NCBI RefSeq assembly: GCF_027913215.1 | Contig: NZ_CP115784.1 | Span: forward strand, 1,240,001 to 1,304,000 | Length of the DNA stretch: 64,000 nucleotides | Source of the DNA: Paracoccus aerodenitrificans | Lineage (GTDB): Bacteria; Pseudomonadota; Alphaproteobacteria; Rhodobacterales; Rhodobacteraceae | Direction of reading: 5' to 3' | Shown here: piece after piece, positions 17,243 to 26,412 of the stretch | Position numbering within the stretch: the first letter of the stretch is position 1 | Layout of the letters: each line of letters starts with the position of its first letter | Translations under genes and position numbers: made by a program | The notes under the pieces: generated by a model | Told to the model about the DNA's origin: nothing | The model's database searches: none | The model's input: the letters and a program-made list of their open reading frames with translations, nothing else

Positions 17243-18241
17243 ATGAAATGGGGTCTGATCGGGGCGAGCTCTATCGCGGAAAACCGGATGATCGGGGCGT
17301 TTCGCGAAAGCGGGGATGAGATCATTGCCGTGCAAAGCTCGAATGCCGGACATGCCGCCGAGTTCGCCGCGCGGAATGACATCGCGCAGTCGGTGACGGA
17401 TCTTCAGCAGCTTCTGGAACAGCCGGGGCTGGAAGCGGTGTATATCTCCTCGACGAACGAAAAGCATTTTGATCAGGCGATGGCGGCGATTGCAGCAGGC
17501 AAACATGTGCTGTGCGAAAAGCCACTGGCAATGACGATTTCCGATGCGGTCGGCATGGTCCGCGCCGCCGAAAAGGCGGGAACGGTCTTTGCCACGAATC
17601 ATCACCTGCGCAATGCTGCCAGCCACCGGGCGATCAGGGATCTGATCCGTCAGGGCGCGATCGGAGAGGTGCTGAGTGCGCGGGTTTTCCATGCGGTAAA
17701 CCTGCCCGAGGCGTTGCAGGGCTGGCGCATCGACAGCAAGGGGGCCGGGGGCGGTGTGATCCTGGATATCGTCGTGCACGATGCCGACACGATCCGCTTT
17801 CATCTGGGCGAGGGTCCTGAAGAGGTCACGGCAATGACCTCGACCGGACGGCTCGGGAAGGGTGTCGAGGATGGTGTCATGTCGGTCTGGACCATGCCAT
17901 CGGGCATACTGGTCCAGACGCATGAAAGCTTTACCCACGCCCATGCCGGAACCGGGATCGAGTTTCATGGCACTGACGGGTCAATCTTCGCGCGTGGCGT
18001 CATGACGCAGAACCCGAACGGAGAGATCATCCTGCGCCGTGGCGGCGAGGCCACGCCGGTCAGTTTCCAGCCCGAGGATCTGTATCAGCGCGGCGTCCGC
18101 GCCTTTGGCGACGCGGTGCAGGGCAAGGGTCGTCCTGCGGCGGATGGGCGCGACGGGGTGGCGTCTCTGGCGGTGGCTCTGGCCGTGTCCGAGGCGGCAG
18201 AGACGGGTCAGCGTACCCGCGTGGATTACGGGGGATTCTGA
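17243..18241 (+). CDS. afr: Gfo/Idh/MocA oxidoreductase, 1,5-anhydro-D-fructose reductase-like
   Basis: 332 residues. A Rossmann opening (WGLIGASSIAENRMIGA) is followed by the family's catalytic CEKPLA motif (Lys93) and by GGGVILDIVVHDADT (Asp175, His179). These match in place the Lys-Asp-His set of 1,5-anhydro-D-fructose reductase, as do the stretches TNHHLRNAASHRA and VFHAVNLPEALQGWR that I recall from the Sinorhizobium morelense enzyme. That enzyme reduces the 2-keto sugar 1,5-anhydrofructose to 1,5-anhydromannitol with NADPH. First gene behind the LacI-type operator; its TGA overlaps the next ATG (TGATG). Similar 2-keto sugars are possible substrates. Confidence 0.8.
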   Translation: MKWGLIGASSIAENRMIGAFRESGDEIIAVQSSNAGHAAEFAARNDIAQSVTDLQQLLEQPGLEAVYISSTNEKHFDQAMAAIAAGKHVLCEKPLAMTISDAVGMVRAAEKAGTVFATNHHLRNAASHRAIRDLIRQGAIGEVLSARVFHAVNLPEALQGWRIDSKGAGGGVILDIVVHDADTIRFHLGEGPEEVTAMTSTGRLGKGVEDGVMSVWTMPSGILVQTHESFTHAHAGTGIEFHGTDGSIFARGVMTQNPNGEIILRRGGEATPVSFQPEDLYQRGVRAFGDAVQGKGRPAADGRDGVASLAVALAVSEAAETGQRTRVDYGGF

Positions 18242-19812
18242 TGTCAAAGATCGTTTCGCCTGCCGATGCTGCCGCCCGGATCGCGGATAATGCGGTGATC
18301 TCGGTGTCCTCCTCATCGGCTTTGGGCTGTCCGGATGCGGTTCTGGCCGCCATCGGTACGCGTTTCGATGCCGAGGGCCATCCGCGTGATCTGACCACGC
18401 TGCATCCGATTGCGGCGGGCGATATGTATGGGGTCAAGGGTGTCGATCATATCGCGAAGGACGGCTTGTTAAGCAGGATTCTGGCGGGGTCCTATCCGTC
18501 CGGGCCGTCCTCTTTGCCGATGCCTGAGATCTGGCGCATGGTCGTGGAAAACCGGGTGGCAGCCTATAATGTGCCCTCGGGGATCCTGTTCGACATGAAC
18601 CGCGATGCGGGCGCACGGCGTCCGGGCGTTCTGACCCGGGTCGGGCTGGACACATTCGTCGATCCGGTCCGCGAGGGCTGCGCGATGAATGACCGCGCCG
18701 CCTCCGAACCCATCGTGTTCCGGCAGGAATTCGGCGGGCAGACATGGCTGCATTTTCCGAATATCATCCCTGACGTGGCGATCATCCGGGCGACCACGGC
18801 GGATGAACACGGCAATCTGACCTATGAACATGAGGGCGCCTATCTGGGCGGTCTGGAACAGGCGATCACGGTGCGCAATCATGGCGGTCTGGTGATCGCG
18901 CAGGTCAAAAGAGTCACCGCGCGGGGCTCTCTGAGGCCGCATGACGTGCATGTCCCCGGCCATCTGGTCGATTTGATCGTCATTGCCGAAGATCAGCGCC
19001 AGACCACGGAAACCGACTATGATCCCGCGATTTCCGGCCAGATCATGCGCCCGTGGGACAGTTTCTCGCATGCCGAGCATGGCGTCGAAAAGATCATCGC
19101 CCGCCGCGCCGCGATGGAGCTGAGGCATGGCCAGACCGCCAATCTCGGCTTCGGCATCAGCGCGATGGTGCCGCGCATCCTGCTGGAAGCGGGGCATCCC
19201 GATGCGGTGACATGGGCCATCGAACAGGGCGCGGTCGGAGGCATGCCGCTGACCGGCTTCGCCTTTGGCTGTGCATCGAATGCGGATGCCTATGTTCCCT
19301 CGCCCCAGCAATTCACCTTCTTTCAGGGCGGCGGGTTCGATCTGTCCTTCCTCTCTTTCCTTGAGGTTGATACCGAGGGGAATGTGAATGTCTCGAAACT
19401 TAGCAAGAAGCCTTATCTGACAGCGGGTTGCGGCGGGTTTGTCGATATCACCGCCAATGCGCCGGAGATCGTCTTTTCGGGCTTCTTCGAAGCGGGGGCC
19501 GATCTGGACCTGACTGCCGAGGGGCTGCATGTGCGCAGCCCCGGCAAATTCACCAAGATGGTCGAGTCGGTGGAACATGTCACCTTCTCGGGCCGCCGTG
19601 CTGTCGAGACGGGGCAAAAGGTGCTGTATGTGACCGAACGCTGCGTGATCCGGCTGACTGCTGACGGGCTGATCGCCACCGAGATCATGCCGGGGATACA
19701 GCCGCAGCGCGATATCGCCGAGGCCTCTCAGGGACGCGTGAAGATCGCCGAAAACGCGGTCACCATGCCGAAATCCCTGCTGGCGGAAACCGCGATGGAG
19801 CTGCCCTTATGA
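18241..19812 (+). CDS. Family I CoA-transferase (propionate/acetoacetate CoA-transferase-like)
   Basis: 523 residues containing both halves of a family I CoA-transferase in one chain, as in Pct and YdiF. The N-terminal half shows DVAIIRATTADEHGNLTYEHEG (shared with the alpha subunit class). The C-terminal half holds the catalytic Glu, about residue 328, in AIEQGAVGGMPLTGFAFG, and GGGFDLSFLSFLEVDTEGNVNVSKL. It should move CoA between a short acyl-CoA and a free acid. Coupled by TGATG to the upstream reductase gene and by ATGA to the downstream hydratase gene. A CoA-linked enzyme is unexpected in a sugar-type cluster; its substrate is unknown. Confidence 0.88.
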   Translation: MSKIVSPADAAARIADNAVISVSSSSALGCPDAVLAAIGTRFDAEGHPRDLTTLHPIAAGDMYGVKGVDHIAKDGLLSRILAGSYPSGPSSLPMPEIWRMVVENRVAAYNVPSGILFDMNRDAGARRPGVLTRVGLDTFVDPVREGCAMNDRAASEPIVFRQEFGGQTWLHFPNIIPDVAIIRATTADEHGNLTYEHEGAYLGGLEQAITVRNHGGLVIAQVKRVTARGSLRPHDVHVPGHLVDLIVIAEDQRQTTETDYDPAISGQIMRPWDSFSHAEHGVEKIIARRAAMELRHGQTANLGFGISAMVPRILLEAGHPDAVTWAIEQGAVGGMPLTGFAFGCASNADAYVPSPQQFTFFQGGGFDLSFLSFLEVDTEGNVNVSKLSKKPYLTAGCGGFVDITANAPEIVFSGFFEAGADLDLTAEGLHVRSPGKFTKMVESVEHVTFSGRRAVETGQKVLYVTERCVIRLTADGLIATEIMPGIQPQRDIAEASQGRVKIAENAVTMPKSLLAETAMELPL

Positions 19813-20579
19813 CCGCTTCCCTTGATCTGAAGGTCGAAGACGGGCTGGCCACGCTCAGCCTGAATAACCCCCGCCGGCTGAACGCCTTTACCCCGGAAAT
19901 GCTGGACATGCTGGACCGGCATTGCGCCTCGCTCGATACCGATCCGGCGGTGCATTGCGTGATTCTGCGCGGAGAGGGCGAGCGTGCCTTCTGCGCCGGG
20001 GCCGATATCAAGGCATGGTCGGTGCTGCCGCCCTTCGATTTCGCCCGTGACTGGGTGCGCGGCGGGCATCGCATCTTCGACCGTCTGGCTCGGCTGTCGA
20101 AACCGAGCATCGCGGTGATCCATGCTCATGCCTTTGGCGGCGGTCTGGAACTGGCCGTGTGCTGCGATATCCGGGTCATGGCGCCGGATGCGACTTTGGC
20201 GCTGCCGGAGGCCCAGATCGGCATCGTGCCCGGCTGGTCCGGTACGCAGCGGCTTGCCCGGCTGATCCCGGTGCCGGTGCTGAAGGAGATGGCGATTTTC
20301 GGGCGGCGGATCGACGCGCAGCGGGCGCTGTCTCTTGGGCTGGTTGCCGAAATCTCGGACGATCCGCTGAGTGCAGCCCGTTCCATCGCGGCAAAGCTGC
20401 AGGATGCCTCTCCCCGCGCCGCCGAGGTTGCAAAATACATGATCCACGCCGCCACTGGAGAGGATCGCGACGCGATGATCGAGGCGCTTGGCAGCGGCAT
20501 GATCGCTGCCTCCGACGACAAGGCCGAAGGCGTCGCCGCTTTCGCCGAGAAACGCAAACCCGCATTCCCGGGGACATGA
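19809..20579 (+). CDS. Enoyl-CoA hydratase/isomerase family protein
   Basis: 256 residues, typical crotonase-fold length. The oxyanion-hole motif GERAFCAGADIKAW is near residue 60. Both glutamates used by true hydratases are present: in AFGGGLELAVCCDIR and in LALPEAQIGIVPGWSGTQRLARLIP. So hydration of an enoyl-CoA is plausible, probably on the product of the CoA-transferase encoded just upstream (four-base overlap). The substrate is not predictable. Confidence 0.9.
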   Translation: MTASLDLKVEDGLATLSLNNPRRLNAFTPEMLDMLDRHCASLDTDPAVHCVILRGEGERAFCAGADIKAWSVLPPFDFARDWVRGGHRIFDRLARLSKPSIAVIHAHAFGGGLELAVCCDIRVMAPDATLALPEAQIGIVPGWSGTQRLARLIPVPVLKEMAIFGRRIDAQRALSLGLVAEISDDPLSAARSIAAKLQDASPRAAEVAKYMIHAATGEDRDAMIEALGSGMIAASDDKAEGVAAFAEKRKPAFPGT

Positions 20580-20580
20580 C

Positions 20581-22104
20581 ATGACCGAATTGACCGTAAT
20601 TCCGGCAGCGAATGCCGAACTTCCCGAACCGCGCCGCAATCGCCATCTTATCAATGGCGAATGGCAGGACAGCGCCGATGGGGCGCAGTTTGAACGGCTC
20701 TCCCCCTCGCATCTGGTGAAGGCGAGCCTGTCGGCCAGGGCCGGACGGACCGAGACCGATGCCGCCATTGCCGCCGCACGCGCTGCATTCGATGACGGCA
20801 AATGGCGCGGCATGCCGGGCAAGGACCGCGCCACGCTGCTGAACCGCGTGGCGGACCTGATCGACGCCAATCGCGAGCGTATCGCGCTGATCGAGGTGCT
20901 GGAATCCGGCAAGCCCATCGCGCAGGCAAGGGGTGAGATCGAAGGCGCGGCCGATCTGTGGCGCTTCGCTGCCTCGCTGGCGCGGACCGTGCATGGCGAA
21001 AGCCATAACAACCTCGGCACCGAGATGCTTGGCGTGGTGCTGAAGGAACCGATCGGCGTTGCCGCGATCATCACGCCGTGGAATTTCCCGTTCCTGATCG
21101 TCAGCCAGAAACTGCCCTTCGCGCTTGCCGCGGGCTGCACGGCGGTTGTGAAACCCTCGGAAATGACGCCCTCGACAACGGTTATCCTCGGTGAGTTGCT
21201 GATCGAGGCCGGTGTGCCCGCAGGTGTGGTGAATATCGTCCTGGGCTTCGGCGATCCGGTCGGCGAGATGATGTCATCCGATCCGCGCGTGGATATGGTC
21301 AGCTTCACCGGCTCGACCGGAGTGGGCAAGCGGATCGTGGCGGCGGCCTCGGGGACGCTGAAAAAGGTCTCGCTGGAACTGGGCGGGAAAAACCCTCAGG
21401 TGATTTTCCCGGATGCCGATCTTGATGCGGCGGCGGATGCCATCGTCTTCGGGGTATATTTCAACATGGGTGAATGCTGTAACTCCGGCAGCAGGATCAT
21501 TGTGCACGAAGATATTGCCCGCGCGTTGCTGGAAAAGGTGAATGCGCTTTCGGCGCGTGTCCCGTTCGGCGATCCGCTGGATGAGCGCACTCAGGTCGGT
21601 GCGATTATCTCGGATGAGCATCAGCGGAAAATCGACGCCTATGTGAAACAGGCCGAGCAGGCCGGAGCGCGGGTCGAGATCGGCGGCGCGTCTTTGGGCG
21701 TGCCCGGGCTGGAGGGGCGTTTCTATCAACCGACCGTGATTTCGGGGGTGACGCCTGACATGGCGATTGCCCGTGAAGAAGTGTTCGGTCCCGTCCTGTC
21801 GGTCCTCACCTTCACCGAAGAGGCAGAGGCGATCCGGCTGGCGAATGACGCAGCCTATGGCCTTTCCGCCGGGGTCTGGAGCGAAAATATCCATACCTGC
21901 CTGAATTTCGCCCGGAATGTTCAGGCAGGCACGGTCTGGACGAATACCTGGATGGACGGTTTCGCCGAAATGCCGTTTGGCGGGGTTAAGGAAAGCGGTC
22001 AGGGGCGCGAACTCGGGCGCTACGGGCTTGAAGAATATCTGGAAGTCAAAACTATCCAGTTGCGCGTTGCGCGTGGACGGTCATTCTGGGTGCGTGACAG
22101 GTAA
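20581..22104 (+). CDS. NAD(P)-dependent aldehyde dehydrogenase
   Basis: 507 residues, full-length ALDH superfamily member. Motifs: ITPWNFPFLIVSQKLPFALAAGCTAVVKPSEMTP, FTGSTGVGKRI (cofactor glycine loop), LELGGKNPQVIF (general-base Glu), FNMGECCNSGSRI (catalytic Cys), EEVFGPVLSVLTF and PFGGVKESGQGRELGRYGLEEYLEVK. Best general resemblance is to betaine/sugar-aldehyde oxidising ALDHs. It begins one base after the hydratase stop and closes the first part of the LacI-type operon; a 60-base gap with tandem repeats follows. Confidence 0.92.
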   Translation: MTELTVIPAANAELPEPRRNRHLINGEWQDSADGAQFERLSPSHLVKASLSARAGRTETDAAIAAARAAFDDGKWRGMPGKDRATLLNRVADLIDANRERIALIEVLESGKPIAQARGEIEGAADLWRFAASLARTVHGESHNNLGTEMLGVVLKEPIGVAAIITPWNFPFLIVSQKLPFALAAGCTAVVKPSEMTPSTTVILGELLIEAGVPAGVVNIVLGFGDPVGEMMSSDPRVDMVSFTGSTGVGKRIVAAASGTLKKVSLELGGKNPQVIFPDADLDAAADAIVFGVYFNMGECCNSGSRIIVHEDIARALLEKVNALSARVPFGDPLDERTQVGAIISDEHQRKIDAYVKQAEQAGARVEIGGASLGVPGLEGRFYQPTVISGVTPDMAIAREEVFGPVLSVLTFTEEAEAIRLANDAAYGLSAGVWSENIHTCLNFARNVQAGTVWTNTWMDGFAEMPFGGVKESGQGRELGRYGLEEYLEVKTIQLRVARGRSFWVRDR

Positions 22105-22112
22105 CCATCGCA

Positions 22113-22142
22113 ATGTTAGCGATAGAGATGTTAGCGATAGAA
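22113..22142 (+). repeat. 15-bp tandem repeat before the sugar-binding protein gene
   Basis: ATGTTAGCGATAG occurs at 22113-22125 and again at 22128-22140, a 15-base period. Each copy holds the left half of a generic LacI-type operator (TGTTAGCG) with a poorly matching right half. It lies 25 bases before the next ATG. It may be a second control site for the transporter genes, or a local duplication. Confidence 0.55.
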
Positions 22143-22164
22143 TAGACGCAAAAGGGAGGAAACC

Positions 22165-23421
22165 ATGCGTTTGAAACTGAAACTGGCCGGAACGGCTGCG
22201 GTGGCGCTCGGGCTGACGGCAAGTGCTGTAAGCGCGGCCGATGTCGAGGTGCAGCACTGGTGGACCGCCGGTGGTGAGGCTGCGGCGCTGAATGTGCTGA
22301 AGGAAAATCTGGAAGCTCAGGGAATCGGCTGGCAGGACATGCCCGTCGCCGGGGGCGGCGGTGAGGCCGCGATGACCGCGCTGCGGGCGCGTGTAACCTC
22401 GGGCAACCCGCCGACTGCCGTGCAGATGCTGGGTTTCGACATTCTCGACTGGGTCGATCAGGGCGATGTTCTGGCCGATCTGAACGAAGCCGCCGAGGCC
22501 GAGAACTGGGATGAGGTCATCCCGGAAGCGATCCAGAAATTCTCGAAGCCGAACGGCAACTGGATTGCGGCGCCGGTCAATGTTCACTCGACCAACTGGG
22601 TCTGGGCGAACAAGGCCATGCTGGACGAACTGGGAATCGCGCAGCCGACCACCTGGGACGAATTCATCGCCGCCCTTCAGACGGTGAAGGATTCGGGCAA
22701 GGTCGCTCTGGCGCATGGCGGTCAGCCCTGGCAGGAAGCGACGATTTTCGACAGCGCCGTGCTGGCCTCTGGCGGGCCGGAATTCTATCAGGCCTCGATG
22801 ATCGATCTCGACCCTGAGGCGCTGAACTCGCCCGAGATGGTCGACGCGTTCAACAAGATGGGCCAGCTTCGTGAATTCGTGGACGAGAATTTCTCGGGCC
22901 GCGACTGGAACCTCGCCTCGGCGATGGTGATCAATGACGAGGCCGCCTTCCAGATCATGGGCGACTGGGCCAAGGGCGAATTCCTGCGCGCCGATATGGT
23001 GCCGGGCGAGGATTTCCTGTGTTTCCGCGTGCCGGGAACGGAGGGCGTCGTGACCTTCAACAGCGACCAGTTCGTCATGTTCCGTCAGGACGACGAAGAG
23101 GCCCGCGCGGCTCAGCTTGCAATGGCGAAAGCGGCCGAATCGCCCGAGTTCCAGGCGGCGTTCAATCAGGTGAAGGGCTCGGTTCCTGCGCGGACCGACG
23201 TGTCGGCTGACGGGTTCGACGCCTGCGGACAGCAGGGCATGAAGGATCTGGCCGCTGCATCCGAAAACGGCACGCTGCTTGGCTCGATGGGGCATGGCCA
23301 TGCCAACCCCGCCTCGGTCAAGAACGCGATGTATGACGTGATCACCGCGCATTTCAACGGCGAGTACAGCAGCGAGGAAGCTGCCGAGGAACTGCTCAAC
23401 GCCGTAGAAGGCGCGATGTAA
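22165..23421 (+). CDS. Sugar ABC transporter substrate-binding protein
   Basis: 418 residues with a signal peptide ([24 protein letters not shown]). The mature part starts [26 protein letters not shown] and continues [34 protein letters not shown], the pattern of the glucose/mannose-type CUT1 binding proteins such as Pseudomonas GtsA. A disulfide-capable Cys pair occurs in FLCFR and [12 protein letters not shown]. Ligand most likely an aldose or a derivative. AGGGAGGAAA precedes the ATG. The gene opens the transporter part of the cluster. Confidence 0.92.
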   Translation: MRLKLKLAGTAAVALGLTASAVSAADVEVQHWWTAGGEAAALNVLKENLEAQGIGWQDMPVAGGGGEAAMTALRARVTSGNPPTAVQMLGFDILDWVDQGDVLADLNEAAEAENWDEVIPEAIQKFSKPNGNWIAAPVNVHSTNWVWANKAMLDELGIAQPTTWDEFIAALQTVKDSGKVALAHGGQPWQEATIFDSAVLASGGPEFYQASMIDLDPEALNSPEMVDAFNKMGQLREFVDENFSGRDWNLASAMVINDEAAFQIMGDWAKGEFLRADMVPGEDFLCFRVPGTEGVVTFNSDQFVMFRQDDEEARAAQLAMAKAAESPEFQAAFNQVKGSVPARTDVSADGFDACGQQGMKDLAAASENGTLLGSMGHGHANPASVKNAMYDVITAHFNGEYSSEEAAEELLNAVEGAM

Positions 23422-23434
23422 GCGGCTCTCCCTG

Positions 23435-23459
23435 CGCGGCGGCTGTCATGGCCGCCGCG
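23435..23459 (+). terminator. Strong intra-operon hairpin after the binding-protein gene
   Basis: CGCGGCGGC (23435-23443) pairs perfectly with GCCGCCGCG (23451-23459) around a seven-base loop. No T-run follows. Placement between a binding-protein gene and its permease genes is typical of hairpins that protect the upstream mRNA and lower permease expression. Confidence 0.65.
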
Positions 23460-23508
23460 ACAAGGCTGACTGACCCGTGTAATCGTTCTTGAAGGGGGAG
23501 GAACCTCA

Positions 23509-24408
23509 ATGGCCCGGTCCGACCGCGCGCCACAGGATCTGCGCACCGTTCTGCAGAACTGGCTGCCGAAGATTGTCCTGTCGCCATCGCTCGCAGCGAT
23601 GCTGATTTTCGTCTATGGATTCATTGCCTATACGATCTATCTGTCCTTCACCGGCAGCAAGATGCTGCCCAGCTATGATCTGGTCGGGTTCGAAAACTAC
23701 GCCCGGCTGTTCGGCCTGTCCGCCTGGACGACGGCGCTGATCAATCTGGCGATCTTTGCGACGCTGTATATCGTCATCTGCATCGTGATCGGGCTGGTTC
23801 TGGCGATCTTTCTCGACCAGAAGATCCGGGGCGAGGGGATGCTGCGCCCGATCTATCTCTACCCGATGGCGCTGAGCTTCATCGTGACCGGGACGGCGTG
23901 GAAATGGCTGCTGGATCCGGGGATCGGGCTGGAAAACACAATGCATCTCTGGGGCTGGGAAAGCTTCGAGTTCGGCTGGATCAAGGATCGTGACATGGCG
24001 ATCTATACGCTGGTCATCGCGGCGGTCTGGCAAAGCTCGGGTTTCGTCATGGCGATGTTCCTCGCCGGGCTGCGCGGCATCGACAATGAGATGCTGAAAG
24101 CCGCCCAGATCGACGGGGCCTCGAACTGGAACCTTTACCGGCGCATCGTGATCCCGCTGCTGCGGCCCGCTTTTCTGTCGGCCTTTGTGATCCTCGCGCA
24201 TCTGGCGATCAAATCCTATGACCTTGTGATTGCCCTGACCGGAGGCGGTCCGGGCCGCGCGACCGAGCTGCCCGCGACTTTCATGTACAGCTACACCTTC
24301 ACCCGCAACCAGATGGGCGTCGGTGCTGCTTCGGCGGTGATCATGCTGATGGGGATCGCGGCGATCATGGTGCCTTACGTCTATGCCGAACTGAAGGAGC
24401 AGAAGTGA
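23509..24408 (+). CDS. Sugar ABC transporter permease (MalF-type)
   Basis: 299 residues with six predicted membrane segments (starting LSPSLAAMLIFVYGFIAYTIYLSFTGS). The EAA loop that contacts the ATPase reads EMLKAAQIDGASNWNLYRRIVIPLLRP near residues 195-220. CUT1-type permease acting with the next gene's product. The TGA overlaps the following ATG (TGATG). GGGGGAGGA precedes the start. Confidence 0.93.
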   Translation: MARSDRAPQDLRTVLQNWLPKIVLSPSLAAMLIFVYGFIAYTIYLSFTGSKMLPSYDLVGFENYARLFGLSAWTTALINLAIFATLYIVICIVIGLVLAIFLDQKIRGEGMLRPIYLYPMALSFIVTGTAWKWLLDPGIGLENTMHLWGWESFEFGWIKDRDMAIYTLVIAAVWQSSGFVMAMFLAGLRGIDNEMLKAAQIDGASNWNLYRRIVIPLLRPAFLSAFVILAHLAIKSYDLVIALTGGGPGRATELPATFMYSYTFTRNQMGVGAASAVIMLMGIAAIMVPYVYAELKEQK

Positions 24409-25289
24409 TGTCGATGGGCGCTCAGGACCAGGCCATCCGCACCGGCCGCATCACACGCATGTTCATCTATGTCGTGCTGATCTTCTTCGCTTTGTTCTAT
24501 CTGCTGCCGTTCTTCATCATGATGATCAACTCGGTCAAACCGCTGGAGGAGATTACCGGCGGCAACATGATGGCATTGCCAAGCGAATATACCTTCGCAC
24601 CGTGGGTCTCCGCCTGGGGCAGCGCCCAGATCGGGGTCGAGGCGACCGGGCTGAAGCCCTATTTCATGAACTCGATCCTGATGGTGGTGCCCGCCGTGGC
24701 GATCTCGACCGTGCTGGGGGCGATGAACGGCTATATTCTGACGAAATGGCAGTTCCGCGGATCGAATATCTTGTTCGGGCTGATGCTGTTTTCCTGCTTC
24801 ATTCCGTTCCAGATCGTGCTGATCCCGATGGCGCGGGTTATGGGGACCATCGGGCTGGCGGGCACGACCTCGGGTCTGATCCTTGTTCATGTGGTTTACG
24901 GGATCGGGTTTTCGACCCTGTATTTCCGCAATTACTACGCCGCCTTCCCGACCGAACTGGTCCGCGCGGCAATGATGGACGGGGCAGGGTTCTTCCGCAT
25001 TTTCTGGCGGATCATGCTGCCCGTGTCAGGTCCGATCGCGGTGGTCTGCATCATCTGGCAGTTCACAAATATCTGGAACGACTTCCTGTTCGGCGCGTCC
25101 TTCGCCGACCTGGATTCCATGCCGATGACCGTGGCGCTGAACAACCTCGTAAACAGCTCCACCGGCGTCAAAGCCTATAATGTCGATTTCGCCGGCGCGA
25201 TCCTGGCAGCACTTCCAACGCTGCTCGTTTATATCGTCGCGGGCCGCTATTTCGTGCGCGGTCTGATGGCCGGCTCAGTGAAGGGATAA
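24408..25289 (+). CDS. Sugar ABC transporter permease (MalG-type)
   Basis: 293 residues with six membrane segments. The EAA loop is seen as ELVRAAMMDGAGFFRIFWRIMLPVSGP. The ATG at 24,408 shares its A with the upstream stop and has AAGGAG at 24,394-24,399; a GTG one codon earlier is possible. It pairs with the MalF-type permease as a heterodimeric channel for the sugar delivered by the binding protein. Four bases separate it from the ATPase gene. Confidence 0.93.
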   Translation: MSMGAQDQAIRTGRITRMFIYVVLIFFALFYLLPFFIMMINSVKPLEEITGGNMMALPSEYTFAPWVSAWGSAQIGVEATGLKPYFMNSILMVVPAVAISTVLGAMNGYILTKWQFRGSNILFGLMLFSCFIPFQIVLIPMARVMGTIGLAGTTSGLILVHVVYGIGFSTLYFRNYYAAFPTELVRAAMMDGAGFFRIFWRIMLPVSGPIAVVCIIWQFTNIWNDFLFGASFADLDSMPMTVALNNLVNSSTGVKAYNVDFAGAILAALPTLLVYIVAGRYFVRGLMAGSVKG

Positions 25290-25293
25290 CGCG

Positions 25294-26412
25294 ATGCCGT
25301 TTCTGAATATAGACAACGTCACAAAATCCTACGGCAATGTCGAAGTGCTGCACCGCGTCGATATCGGCGTCGAAGAGGGTGAGTTTCTGGTCCTTGTCGG
25401 GCCGTCCGGTTGCGGGAAATCCACCCTGCTGAACATGATCGCGGGGCTGGAGAACATCACCAGTGGCGAGATCTCGATCAAGGACCGGGTGGTGAATGAC
25501 GTGCACCCCTCCAAGCGCAATATCGCGATGGTGTTTCAAAGCTACGCACTCTACCCGAACATGACCGTCGGCGGCAACATCACCTTCGGGATGGAGATGC
25601 ACGGCATCCCCAAGCCCGAGCGTGAGAAGAAGCTGGATGAAGTCGCGAAGCTTCTGCAGATCGATCACCTGCTGGACCGCAAGCCCGGCCAGCTTTCGGG
25701 CGGTCAGCGGCAGCGTGTGGCGATGGGCCGGGCGCTGACCCGCGACCCGGATGTGTTCCTGTTCGATGAGCCGCTGTCCAACCTCGATGCAAAGCTGCGC
25801 GTCGATATGCGCACCGAGATCAAGAAGCTGCATCAGCGGCTGAAAAGCACCATCGTTTATGTGACCCATGACCAGATCGAGGCGCTGACCCTGTCCACCC
25901 GCATCGCGGTAATGAACAAGGGCTATGTCCAGCAGCTTGGCACGCCGAAGGAAATCTATGACCAGCCTGCGAATATGTTCGTGGCGGGTTTCATGGGCAG
26001 CCCTTCGATGAACCTTCTGCCTGCGGTTCTGCGTGAGGCCGATGGCGAGCTGGCGGCCGAGCTGAAGGATGCGCAGGGTCAGCCGGTGCAGTTGAAACTG
26101 TCTCAGAACGGCGAGGCGTTCCGCAGCTTCCTCGGGCGCGATGTGGTTCTGGGGATCCGGCCCGAAGCGATCACCGATGCGGATGGGGTGGACCGGAATG
26201 CGCGGAATACGCAGGGTCTGCGCAATATGGTCAGCGTGACGGAACCGGCGGGATCGGATACCTTCGTCGAGACGGAACTGTCCGGCAAGCCCTGCATCGC
26301 GCGAATGCGGGCGGATGTGGATGTCCATGCCGGGCAGCCTTTCGATTTCGTGGTGAATCTGGATAAGGCGGTTGTGTTCGATCCCGAAACGGAAAACCGG
26401 ATCGGGGGCTAG
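25294..26412 (+). CDS. Sugar ABC transporter ATP-binding protein (MalK/UgpC-type)
   Basis: 372 residues. Walker A GPSGCGKST near 38-46, Q-loop MVFQSYALYPNMTV, signature LSGGQRQRVAMGRALTRDP, Walker B VFLFDEPLSNLDAKLR, switch His in YVTHDQIEALTL. A C-terminal TOBE/regulatory domain follows (RDVVLGIRPEAI). The length and TOBE domain mark it as the carbohydrate-importer ATPase class. It ends with TAG immediately followed by the ATG of the GMC gene, so importer and oxidases form one unit. Confidence 0.95.
   Translation: MPFLNIDNVTKSYGNVEVLHRVDIGVEEGEFLVLVGPSGCGKSTLLNMIAGLENITSGEISIKDRVVNDVHPSKRNIAMVFQSYALYPNMTVGGNITFGMEMHGIPKPEREKKLDEVAKLLQIDHLLDRKPGQLSGGQRQRVAMGRALTRDPDVFLFDEPLSNLDAKLRVDMRTEIKKLHQRLKSTIVYVTHDQIEALTLSTRIAVMNKGYVQQLGTPKEIYDQPANMFVAGFMGSPSMNLLPAVLREADGELAAELKDAQGQPVQLKLSQNGEAFRSFLGRDVVLGIRPEAITDADGVDRNARNTQGLRNMVSVTEPAGSDTFVETELSGKPCIARMRADVDVHAGQPFDFVVNLDKAVVFDPETENRIGG

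Noticed and set aside
22113..22142. Tandem repeat as a mini CRISPR array
   Set aside because: Two 13-base copies with a two-base gap and no spacers; no cas genes.
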